From NCBI GenBank assembly GCA_021785235.1, contig JAJYGB010000538.1, forward strand, positions 1 to 5,243: 5,243 bases of DNA, read 5' to 3'. Origin of the DNA: Bacteroidota bacterium. GTDB lineage: Bacteria > Bacteroidota > Kryptoniia > Kryptoniales > JAKASW01. Below are positions 1-5,243 of this stretch, piece by piece; position 1 is the stretch's first letter; every line of letters begins with the position of its first letter. The notes beneath the pieces were generated by a model. That model worked only from the letters and a program-made list of their open reading frames with translations, was not told the origin of the DNA and ran no database searches. Position numbers and translations under genes: made by a program.

Positions 1-660
1 ATCCTTGTAGTAGCTCCACACCCCGACGACGAGGTCTTAGGCTGTGGTGGGACAATTAAGAAAGCCGCAGACAATAACGAGGCCGTTTACATCTTGATTG
101 TAACTAAAGGTTCTCCGAAACTCTATACTGACGAACGAATCAAGATCGTCAGAGCAGAGGGGCTAAGGGCACATAGACTCCTTGGAGTAAACGATACTCT
201 GTTCTTGGATTACCACGCGCCCGAACTCGACTTAGTCTCTCTTTCGGAACTATCGAGTTCCATTTCGCAGGTAATAACGAAACATCGTGTAACCCAGTTG
301 TATCTTCCCCATCACGGAGACATTCACCACGACCACCGGATTGTTTTCAAAGCCGGACTCGTCGCTGCAAGACCTGTCAATGGTTGTACTGTAAAGGAAG
401 TTTATAGTTACGAAACCTTGTCGGAGACCGAGTGGTCACCGCCGTTCGCATCCGACGCGTTCGTGCCAAATCATTTCGAAAACATCACTGACCAGCTGGA
501 TGCGAAAATCAAGGCGATGAGGGAATACAAGAGCCAACTGAGGGACTTTCCCAACCCGCGCTCGATCGACAATATCGAAAGCCTGGCAAGATACAGGGGC
601 GCTACTGTGGGCTTCGAAAGAGCTGAGGCATTCACTCTCATACGATCGGTACGGGATTGA
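1..660 (+). CDS. PIG-L/LmbE-family deacetylase, 5' partial
   Basis: This is a zinc-dependent deacetylase of the PIG-L/LmbE family, whose members remove N-acetyl groups from GlcNAc-type sugars and related conjugates. The frame is open from base 1 and gives 219 residues before TGA. The first visible residues, ILVVAPHPDDE, are the family's N-terminal strand and metal motif, so probably only a few residues and the start codon are missing. By analogy with MshB, H7 and D10 are zinc ligands and D9 is the catalytic base. The second motif, GDIHHDHR at 106-113, supplies the third ligand, H112, with H109 nearby. An internal TTG at base 94 is not the start, because it would remove the HPDD motif. The gene lies 30 bases upstream of the ACP gene, in a sugar-modification context. 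A role in freeing an amino group on a sugar intermediate or finished glycan is inferred. Family assignment is firm; the substrate is unknown. Confidence 0.9.
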   Translation: MLVVAPHPDDEVLGCGGTIKKAADNNEAVYILIVTKGSPKLYTDERIKIVRAEGLRAHRLLGVNDTLFLDYHAPELDLVSLSELSSSISQVITKHRVTQLYLPHHGDIHHDHRIVFKAGLVAARPVNGCTVKEVYSYETLSETEWSPPFASDAFVPNHFENITDQLDAKIKAMREYKSQLRDFPNPRSIDNIESLARYRGATVGFERAEAFTLIRSVRD

Positions 661-677
661 ATAATTCTCAAAGACTT

Positions 678-685
678 AGAAGGAG
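678..685 (+). promoter_or_regulatory. Strong ribosome-binding site for the ACP gene
   Basis: AGAAGGAG lies five bases ahead of the ATG at 691. It is among the best Shine-Dalgarno matches in the window and fixes the ACP start. High translation would suit a carrier protein needed in excess over its enzymes, although that reading is inference. Confidence 0.75.
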
Positions 686-690
686 CAATT

Positions 691-918
691 ATGGAACAAG
701 AACTTTTCAACGGTTTGAAGGAAGCCCTCGAAATTGAGGACAGGGAAATAAAACTGACCGACAATTTCAGACAATTCAAGGAGTGGGACTCCCTCGGGCA
801 GCTGACCGTCATCGCCATGTTGGATGAGCGGTTCCAGGTTGCTATCGAGACTAAACAACTCAACAAACTCAATACCGTGGGCGATTTGCTGAACGAAATA
901 AAGACTCAATCCAAATAA
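691..918 (+). CDS. Acyl carrier protein (stand-alone, cluster-specific)
   Basis: This is a 75-residue acidic acyl carrier protein, close to the usual ACP length. The four-helix PP-binding pattern is clear: helix 1 is about residues 3-15, followed by a loop with LTDNF (22-26). The attachment motif WDSLGQL (32-38) then has S34 as the predicted 4'-phosphopantetheine site. The recognition helix that follows contains IAMLDERF, and the C-terminal segment TVGDLLNEI is typical. The WDSL form, rather than the GADSL of housekeeping AcpP, is common in carrier proteins dedicated to specialised or polysaccharide pathways. It needs a phosphopantetheinyl transferase encoded elsewhere. Because it is followed by a KAS III and a ketoacyl reductase, it probably carries malonyl, ketoacyl and hydroxyacyl intermediates for a sugar acyltransferase. 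The ATG at 691 is chosen for its strong upstream ribosome-binding site. A D-alanyl carrier protein is possible but less likely with these neighbours. Confidence 0.93.
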   Translation: MEQELFNGLKEALEIEDREIKLTDNFRQFKEWDSLGQLTVIAMLDERFQVAIETKQLNKLNTVGDLLNEIKTQSK

Positions 919-935
919 GGAGCCGACTCTCTCCA

Positions 936-974
936 ATGTCAAGTGAACCTCGAAAGAACAAAGAGGCTTTATAG
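936..974 (+). other. Possible 12-codon minicistron abutting the KAS III start
   Basis: An ATG at 936 opens a short frame reading MSSEPRKNKEAL. It ends in TAG at 972-974, directly against the KAS III ATG at 975 and in the same frame. AAGGAG at 917-922, overlapping the ACP stop codon, is the only candidate ribosome-binding site, and its spacing of 13 bases is long. It might be a translated leader that couples ACP and KAS III translation, or a chance ORF. The KAS III protein needs no N-terminal extension, so this is unlikely to be a lost part of the enzyme. Coding status is unproven. Confidence 0.25.
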
Positions 975-2033
975 ATGGCGTACTTGAAATACAGTAACGT
1001 CGGAATTTCCGCGCTATCGGCGGCGGTGCCGAAGCGAATAATCGATAATTTCACCTACACATCCTTCTTCTCTGCCGAGACGGCGAAGGAAATTTCCGAG
1101 AAGACGGGGATAAAAGAGAGAAGGTTCGTGGACGATTCCACCTGTGCCTCCGACCTCTGTTTTGCGGCCGCTGAGAAGCTCCTGGTCGACGTTCACGTTG
1201 ACAGATCCGAGATTGACTTGCTGATCTTCATCTCCCAGACGCCGGATTTCAGGATGCCTGCGACATCGATAGTTCTGCAGGATAGGCTCGGCCTGCCCAA
1301 ATCGGCAGTGGCCTTCGACGTCAACCTCGGATGTTCGGGTTTTCTCTACGGAATGTCGATTACTTATTCGCTCATGCAGCAGTCCAATTTCAGGAAGGCA
1401 TTACTGCTTGACGGTGAAACGCGTTCGCGTGTTTACTCGGCAAAGGACAGGCAGGTGGCTTTCCTCTTTGGCGACGGCGGCGTCGCGGCGCTTATCGAAA
1501 AGGATGAGAACTTTGGCGAAAGCCACTTCAGTTTGAACTCCGACGGCTCCAGGCATTCTCTCATCAAGATCAACGCCGGAGGCTACAGGATGCCGAGCAG
1601 CTGTGAGACTGTCAAAGAGAAAGTCGTCGATGAGTACGGCAATATCCGAAGCGAAGAGCACGGCTATATGGATGGAGGCGATGTGTTCAACTTCCTCATC
1701 CGTGAGGTTCCCAAAGATATCGACTCGATTTTGAGAACTACGGGTCACACTCTCGCGGACTTCGACTATTTCGTCTTTCATCAGGCGAACGCTTTCATGA
1801 ACGGCTACCTGGTTAAGAAACTGAAACTTGACAGCGCCAAGGTCCCAATGTCAATTGAGAAGTTTGGTAACACTTCTTCGGTATCGATTCCTTTAACAAT
1901 CGCGACCCAGCTTCGCGACAAGCTTAAAGACAGGAAGAGAGTCTTCCTGTCCGGTTTTGGCGTCGGCCTCTCATGGGCGTCCGCCATAGTCAACTTCCAG
2001 GATTGTCAAATAAGCGACCTGGTGGAGGTTTGA
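975..2033 (+). CDS. Beta-ketoacyl-ACP synthase III (FabH-like)
   Basis: This 352-residue thiolase-fold enzyme is of the KAS III family. FabH members condense an acyl-CoA, typically acetyl-CoA, with malonyl-ACP to give 3-ketoacyl-ACP. The catalytic triad is complete: C120 in VNLGCSGFLYG, H269 in FVFHQAN and N299 in KFGNTSS. Other family marks are TGIKERR (44-50), FGDGG (165-169) and the C-terminal GFGVGLSWAS (327-336). The length is slightly above that of housekeeping FabH (about 320). The ATG at 975 is preceded by AAAGAGG ending eight bases upstream, and the protein begins at the normal FabH N-terminal strand. It sits between the ACP and a FabG-like reductase, so it probably starts a short acyl chain for sugar modification rather than serving membrane lipid synthesis. 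It differs enough from housekeeping FabH that a different starter or product is possible. Family is firm; the exact acyl product is inferred. Confidence 0.93.
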   Translation: MAYLKYSNVGISALSAAVPKRIIDNFTYTSFFSAETAKEISEKTGIKERRFVDDSTCASDLCFAAAEKLLVDVHVDRSEIDLLIFISQTPDFRMPATSIVLQDRLGLPKSAVAFDVNLGCSGFLYGMSITYSLMQQSNFRKALLLDGETRSRVYSAKDRQVAFLFGDGGVAALIEKDENFGESHFSLNSDGSRHSLIKINAGGYRMPSSCETVKEKVVDEYGNIRSEEHGYMDGGDVFNFLIREVPKDIDSILRTTGHTLADFDYFVFHQANAFMNGYLVKKLKLDSAKVPMSIEKFGNTSSVSIPLTIATQLRDKLKDRKRVFLSGFGVGLSWASAIVNFQDCQISDLVEV

Positions 2034-2090
2034 GTGTCATTGAAAACCGGACGGTGTTCCCGAAGCGCCCACAACGATGCCAGGCCATAG
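2034..2090 (+). other. Possible 18-codon ORF with a strong ribosome-binding site
   Basis: A GTG at 2034 immediately follows the KAS III stop codon. It is preceded, at a spacing of five bases, by GGAGG (2024-2028), which lies inside the end of the KAS III gene. The frame runs 18 codons to TAG at 2088-2090 and is not in frame with the reductase. The peptide (VSLKTGRCSRSAHNDARP) is basic and resembles nothing I know. It may only deliver ribosomes near the weakly led reductase start, or it may be chance. Confidence 0.2.
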
Positions 2091-2100
2091 AGATTAGCCC

Positions 2101-2865
2101 ATGGAAAACCCTTTCACACTGCAAGGTAAGCGAATTGTGATAACGGGAGCCTCTTCGGGCATAGGACGGGAGTGCGCAATCACCTGTTCGAAGCTCGGGG
2201 CTGCGGTTATCCTTCTGGGCCGCGACCAATCGAGGCTCGGGGAAACGGCAGAGATACTGCCCGATGGGGCCCGCCACTCGTCTTACTCTCAAGACCTGAC
2301 GGATTTCGACCAAGTTGAATCGCTCGTCGCGCGGATCGTCCAGGAAAACGGCAGGATTGATGGAGTGATCAACTCGGCAGGGATCTCAGCCACTCTTCCC
2401 CTGAAAGTGAGCACGCCGGAGAGGCTGACGAAGATACTCGATACGAACGTGACAGCGTCCGTCAATTTCACTCAGATAGTAACTTCCAAAAAGTATTTTG
2501 CTGAGGAGGGCGGGAGCGTAATCTTCTTAAGCTCGGTGATGAGCGTTGTGGGTGAAGTCGCGAAGACAATGTACAGCATCTCGAAGGGCGGGCTCCTGGC
2601 AGGCGCCAGATCGATGGCGCTCGAACTTGCGCCAAGAAAGATCAGGGTAAACGCGGTTTCACCGGGCGTGGTCGAAAGCCCGATGTCGAAGAATGCCGTC
2701 TACAGCCAATCTGAAGAGGCGCTCCAACGGGTCACGGCACTCCATCCTCTCGGTTTGGGCAGGACGGAAGATGTGGCAAACGCCTGTGCCTTCCTCCTCT
2801 CCGATGCGGCAAGATGGATCACCGGAACCAACCTGATAATCGACGGAGGATACACGGCGAGGTAG
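2101..2865 (+). CDS. SDR-family 3-ketoacyl-ACP reductase (FabG-like)
   Basis: This is a 254-residue classical short-chain dehydrogenase/reductase, of normal FabG length. The Rossmann nucleotide motif TGASSGIG occupies residues 15-22. Arg41 at the end of the second strand favours NADPH over NADH, and D65 in QDLTD and NSAG (91-94, usually NNAG) follow. The catalytic tetrad is N116, S145, Y158 and K162, with the standard spacing YSISK. The C-terminal IIDGGYTAR ending is typical of FabG relatives. The likely reaction is NADPH-dependent reduction of the 3-ketoacyl-ACP made by the preceding synthase to 3-hydroxyacyl-ACP. No dehydratase or enoyl reductase lies nearby in the window, which suggests that the hydroxyacyl group is the end product. 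An in-frame TAG at 2095 makes the ATG at 2101 the earliest start; its ribosome-binding site is weak. SDR enzymes are diverse, so a sugar oxidoreductase is an alternative. Confidence 0.88.
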   Translation: MENPFTLQGKRIVITGASSGIGRECAITCSKLGAAVILLGRDQSRLGETAEILPDGARHSSYSQDLTDFDQVESLVARIVQENGRIDGVINSAGISATLPLKVSTPERLTKILDTNVTASVNFTQIVTSKKYFAEEGGSVIFLSSVMSVVGEVAKTMYSISKGGLLAGARSMALELAPRKIRVNAVSPGVVESPMSKNAVYSQSEEALQRVTALHPLGLGRTEDVANACAFLLSDAARWITGTNLIIDGGYTAR

Positions 2866-2867
2866 GC

Positions 2868-3476
2868 ATGAAGGAAGTCATAATCATAGGCGCGGGCGGC
2901 CATGGCGCAGAAATCAACGACTATATCGAGTACAATAACAAGCGCAGTGACAGCGAGAGAATCAGGATACTCGGCTTCCTCGACGACAATCCGACAAACT
3001 ACAACAGGTACAGACTCTCAGGCCCTTTGGTCGGAGGGGTTAAGGGGCATCAGATCAGAACAGACTGCCGGTATGTGATGGGCATTGCCAACCTTCAATT
3101 CAGAAAATATTTCGTAGAGGAATTCCTGTCCAAAGGAGCAGCATTCGCATCCGTGATTCATAGCTCCGCGTACATTTCGCCTTCTGCCACCCTGGGAACC
3201 GGCATCGTGGTGGGTCCGATGGCGAACCTCGGTCCGAATGTGGTGATAGGCGATTACACGCTCATAAATTCCCGCTGCAGTGTTGGCCATGATACAAAAA
3301 TCGGTAAGTTCAATTTCATCAGCCCTAATGTCTGTTTTTCCGGGTTCACCGAAATCGGCGATTCAAATCTCTTCGGCATCAACAGTGCCACGATACCCGA
3401 GATAAAAGTAGGGAACAACAATAAAATAGCCGCCGGCATGACGAAGTTGTCTTCTACCGATACAAAGAACGAATAA
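2868..3476 (+). CDS. NeuD/PglD-like sugar O- or N-acyltransferase
   Basis: This is a 202-residue acyltransferase of the NeuD/PglD/EpsM type. The N-terminal Rossmann-like PglD_N domain (about 1-85) opens with EVIIIGAGGHGAEI, the nucleotide-sugar-binding loop, and includes GFLDD (36-40). A left-handed beta-helix of hexapeptide repeats follows (about 98-190), for example SAYISPSATLGTGIVVGP and NVVIGDYTLINSRCSVGHD. H141 in VGHD matches the catalytic histidine of the EHD motif in PglD. Known relatives acetylate the 4-amine of UDP-4-amino-sugars (PglD) or hydroxyls of sialic acid (NeuD) using acetyl-CoA. The ATG at 2868 is preferred over one at 2814, because the protein then starts at the Rossmann strand, and GAGGT at 2859-2863 is a plausible ribosome-binding site. 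The start is two bases after the reductase stop, so translation is probably coupled. Together with the ACP module, that suggests it may transfer a hydroxyacyl group. The donor and acceptor are not proven. Confidence 0.88.
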   Translation: MKEVIIIGAGGHGAEINDYIEYNNKRSDSERIRILGFLDDNPTNYNRYRLSGPLVGGVKGHQIRTDCRYVMGIANLQFRKYFVEEFLSKGAAFASVIHSSAYISPSATLGTGIVVGPMANLGPNVVIGDYTLINSRCSVGHDTKIGKFNFISPNVCFSGFTEIGDSNLFGINSATIPEIKVGNNNKIAAGMTKLSSTDTKNE

Positions 3477-3578
3477 TTGCAAAGCCCAAGGAGTGAGGAA
3501 TCAGAAAGAGGTAACAAGTTTGTCTGGGTAGGTCCCCCTACAGCTTCGTATTCCCCAAAGTCCTGAGTTAATGAGCTT
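3477..3578 (+). other. Intergenic leader, no gene recognised
   Basis: This is the largest gap in the operon, 102 bases. It holds AAGGAG at 3488-3493 overlapping a GTG at 3493, but that frame closes after 12 codons at TAG 3529-3531. A small GTAGG/CCTAC hairpin near 3527-3540 has no T-run after it, so it is not a convincing terminator. No clear promoter is seen. It could hold a 5' untranslated leader of the next gene or the remains of a lost reading frame. Confidence 0.4.
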
Positions 3579-4172
3579 ATGAAGATCCCGCCGCCAAATA
3601 TCGAAGACAAATGTCTCTATTTTGGCTTGGGGGCACGAGTCTACGGCAGCTCGCGCATCGTGGATCTGGGGCACCTCTTCCTGGACGACTTCGCAGCGAT
3701 TGATGACTTTACGTTTTTGATGGCAACGGGTGGCATTCACATCGGTAAGTACGTGCACTTCTGTCCCTATTCCATGGTGAGCGGCGGAGGAAGTCTCACG
3801 GTCGGAGATTTTTCGGAGATATCATATGGTGCAAAAATAATAACGGGGACGGATGACATCTTCGGTCCATATTTATTTACACCGTCCGTTCCCCCAAACT
3901 TCCGCAAAGTCCATAGGCTTCCAGTGGACATCGGAGCTTTGTGTTTCATTGGAGCGAACGCGATTGTGTATCCGGGAGTTAAAATCGGTCAAGGGGTCGT
4001 CGTCGAACCCGGAACTATTGTCAAAACGAGTTTAGCAGCCTGGCACGTCTATGAGGGTGCCAGTTGCAAATGCGTGGGAATCCGCAAAGGGAAGGATGAG
4101 ATCTTGAATAAGATGAAAGAGGCACTTGCGGATTCAGTGCTGCAGAGATCAAAAATAAAAACGCACTCCTAA
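3579..4172 (+). CDS. Left-handed beta-helix acyltransferase (WbbJ/LacA-like)
   Basis: This 197-residue hexapeptide-repeat acyltransferase resembles those in O-antigen and exopolysaccharide clusters. Imperfect [LIV]-G-x4 coils run from about residue 15 to 90, for example IHIGKYVHFCPYSMVSG and LTVGDFSEISYGAKIITG. A loop TDDIFGPYLFTPSVP (91-105) interrupts the helix. The C-terminal coils IGANAIVYPGVKIGQGVVV (124-142) and a closing WHVYEGASCKCVG segment complete the fold. In many WbbJ/LacA relatives the position near 90-93 holds a histidine motif; here it is GTDD. I recall a polysaccharide-cluster subfamily with a similar (S/T)DD...NPTVP loop, so this may be normal for its group. No PglD_N domain is present, unlike the preceding acyltransferase. 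The ATG at 3579 is the only reasonable start because TGA at 3564 closes the frame, but its ribosome-binding site is poor. Acyl transfer to a sugar hydroxyl or amine is likely; the substrate is unknown. Confidence 0.85.
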   Translation: MKIPPPNIEDKCLYFGLGARVYGSSRIVDLGHLFLDDFAAIDDFTFLMATGGIHIGKYVHFCPYSMVSGGGSLTVGDFSEISYGAKIITGTDDIFGPYLFTPSVPPNFRKVHRLPVDIGALCFIGANAIVYPGVKIGQGVVVEPGTIVKTSLAAWHVYEGASCKCVGIRKGKDEILNKMKEALADSVLQRSKIKTHS

Positions 4173-4176
4173 CCAA

Positions 4177-4188
4177 TTGATCGATCAA
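4177..4188. repeat. 12-base perfect palindrome TTGATCGATCAA
   Basis: TTGATCGATCAA reads the same on both strands and lies in the 61-base gap ahead of the aminotransferase. A second half-site, TGATCAA, follows at 4203-4209, so TTGATC can pair with either GATCAA copy. A T-rich run (4216-4226) follows. It could be a protein-binding site or a weak transcript hairpin; function is unproven and it may be chance. Confidence 0.4.
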
Positions 4189-4233
4189 GCAAGCTGAGCC
4201 ACTGATCAACATCCCTTCTTTTTATTACGAAGT

Positions 4234-5243
4234 ATGACCAATCGAATCTATCTTTCTCCTCCCCATCTTGACGGCCGAGAGCGCGAGCTTCTTCTCGAAG
4301 CTTATGAATCAAATTGGATTACGACGCTCGGTCCGCAGGTCGACGCCTTCGAAAGAGAGATGTGTCTCAAGGTCGGAGTCCCTTACGCCGCGGCTCTATC
4401 GAGCGGCACTGCAGCGATACACCTCGCTCTCCTTATGCTCGGTGTGAAGCCGGGCGACGATGTGCTCTGCTCGACTTTCACATTCTCTGCCACGGCGAAC
4501 GCAGTCACATACTGCGGCGGGACGCCTGTCTTTATCGACAGCAATTACCGTACATGGAACATGGATCCGGAACTGCTGAACGAAGAACTTGAGTCGTGTG
4601 CCAAAAGGGGAAAGCTTCCAAAAGCGATAGTGGTTGTCGATCTTTATGGACAATGCGCGGACTACGATCCTATAGTCTCGCTTGCCGCGCAGTACGAAAT
4701 CCCGATTGTGGAAGATGCGGCCGAGGCACTCGGCGCGACTTACCACGATGCGTGTGCAGGCAGCTTCGGGGAAATGGGGGTCCTCTCCTTCAATGGGAAC
4801 AAGATTATCACCACGAGTGGCGGCGGTATGCTCCTCTCGGCAAAGAAAGAGTACATAGAAAAGGCAAAGTTCCTTTCGACACAGGCGCGCGATGCTGCCC
4901 CGCATTATCAGCATTCGCAAATTGGTTACAACTACCGGCTGAGTAATATCCTTGCTGCCATGGGTCGCGGGCAGCTGGAGAACTTAGACAGGAAAATTGC
5001 GCGACGCAAGGCGATCAATCGGTTCTACAGGAAAGCATTTGCCGATGTTCCGGGAATCGCTTTCATGCCTATCGCTCCCTACGGCGAGCCGAACTATTGG
5101 CTTACGTGCATTACGCTCGACGGGTCGTCGGTGGGCGTGACTCGGGAGGACATACGGCTCGCATTGGAAAAGGAGAACATCGAGTCGCGTCCGCTGTGGA
5201 AGCCGATGCACCTGCAGCCGATCTTCCAATCTTGTCGTGTAAG
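4234..5243 (+). CDS. DegT/DnrJ/EryC1/StrS sugar aminotransferase, 3' partial
   Basis: This is a PLP-dependent fold-type I sugar aminotransferase that converts a nucleotide-linked keto-sugar to an amino-sugar, usually with glutamate as donor. The frame is open from ATG 4234 to the window end (336 codons). The family usually has about 370-400 residues, so some 40-60 C-terminal residues are missing. Family motifs are IYLSPPHLDGRE (5-16), TLGPQVDAFE (31-40), SSGTAAIHLAL (56-66), the PLP ring-contacting EDAAEALGA (160-168) and SFNGNKIITTSGGGML (185-200), with K190 as the Schiff-base lysine. The FNGNKIITTSGGGM form is typical of the EpsN/PglE group, which acts on UDP-4-keto-6-deoxy-HexNAc. Later, IGYNYRLSNILAA (230-242) and LWKPMHLQP (323-331) are also standard. 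The start has a weak ribosome-binding site but matches the family N-terminus. With the PglD-like gene upstream, a 4-amino-4,6-dideoxy sugar product is plausible. No dehydratase is visible. Confidence 0.92.
   Translation, partial: MTNRIYLSPPHLDGRERELLLEAYESNWITTLGPQVDAFEREMCLKVGVPYAAALSSGTAAIHLALLMLGVKPGDDVLCSTFTFSATANAVTYCGGTPVFIDSNYRTWNMDPELLNEELESCAKRGKLPKAIVVVDLYGQCADYDPIVSLAAQYEIPIVEDAAEALGATYHDACAGSFGEMGVLSFNGNKIITTSGGGMLLSAKKEYIEKAKFLSTQARDAAPHYQHSQIGYNYRLSNILAAMGRGQLENLDRKIARRKAINRFYRKAFADVPGIAFMPIAPYGEPNYWLTCITLDGSSVGVTREDIRLALEKENIESRPLWKPMHLQPIFQSCRV

Noticed and set aside
471..1054. Overlapping minus-strand open frames opposite the deacetylase, ACP and KAS III genes
   Set aside because: They lie antisense to clearly conserved genes, show no domain or motif, and have no convincing ribosome-binding sites.
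2814..2867. A longer start for the NeuD-like protein at ATG 2814
   Set aside because: It would overlap the end of the reductase and add 18 polar residues ahead of the Rossmann strand that begins the family; ATG 2868 fits better.
3527..3540. GTAGG/CCTAC inverted repeat as a terminator
   Set aside because: The stem is only five base pairs and no T-run follows.
4177..4226. Rho-independent terminator from TTGATC/GATCAA pairing followed by a T-rich run
   Set aside because: The stem is short and AT-rich with a large loop, and the T-rich run is interrupted and several bases away, so strong termination is unlikely.
4396..4920. A 174-codon minus-strand open frame opposite the aminotransferase
   Set aside because: Long antisense frames arise easily over a coding sequence of this composition; the plus strand carries full DegT-family motifs and the antisense protein resembles nothing.
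4314..4946. Two plus-strand open frames within the aminotransferase region
   Set aside because: They are out of frame with the aminotransferase, whose motifs are continuous across the whole stretch; their arginine- and cysteine-rich translations look like frame shadows.

Overview
The window carries seven tandem plus-strand genes, probably one transcription unit, from a bacterial surface-glycan or protein-glycosylation locus. The order is: a PIG-L/LmbE-type deacetylase (5' end cut off), a stand-alone acyl carrier protein, a FabH-like ketoacyl-ACP synthase III, a FabG-like reductase, a NeuD/PglD-like sugar acyltransferase, a second left-handed beta-helix acyltransferase, and a DegT/DnrJ/EryC1/StrS sugar aminotransferase (3' end cut off). 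Gaps between genes are 30, 56, 67, 2, 102 and 61 bases. I see no minus-strand gene, RNA gene, mobile element or CRISPR array.

Bases 1-660 hold the deacetylase, with its zinc-site motifs intact. Bases 691-2865 form an acyl-supply module. The carrier protein has its phosphopantetheine serine, the synthase its Cys-His-Asn triad, and the reductase its Asn-Ser-Tyr-Lys tetrad. Together they could make a short 3-hydroxyacyl-ACP such as 3-hydroxybutyryl-ACP. Bases 2868-4172 encode two hexapeptide-repeat acyltransferases from different subfamilies. From 4234 to the end lies an aminotransferase with a PLP-lysine motif of the EpsN/PglE type.

My working model is inferred. The aminotransferase puts an amine on a nucleotide-linked keto-sugar. 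One acyltransferase caps that amine with acetyl or with the hydroxyacyl group made by the ACP/KAS III/reductase set. The other acyltransferase may O-acylate the glycan, and the deacetylase may free an amine by removing an N-acetyl group. Related gene sets occur in flagellin-glycosylation islands of Pseudomonas, where a viosamine-type sugar carries a hydroxybutyryl-type amide. The sugar dehydratase and glycosyltransferases expected in such a pathway are not in the window.

The organism cannot be named from this sequence. Base composition looks balanced, AGG/AGA arginine codons are frequent, and Shine-Dalgarno sites are of the GGAG type. This fits many bacteria, possibly an uncultured lineage. 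The less routine details are a 12-codon minicistron that ends directly against the KAS III start, a similar in-frame ATG-then-TAG arrangement before the reductase, an orphan GTG ORF with a strong ribosome-binding site, and a 12-base palindrome ahead of the aminotransferase.
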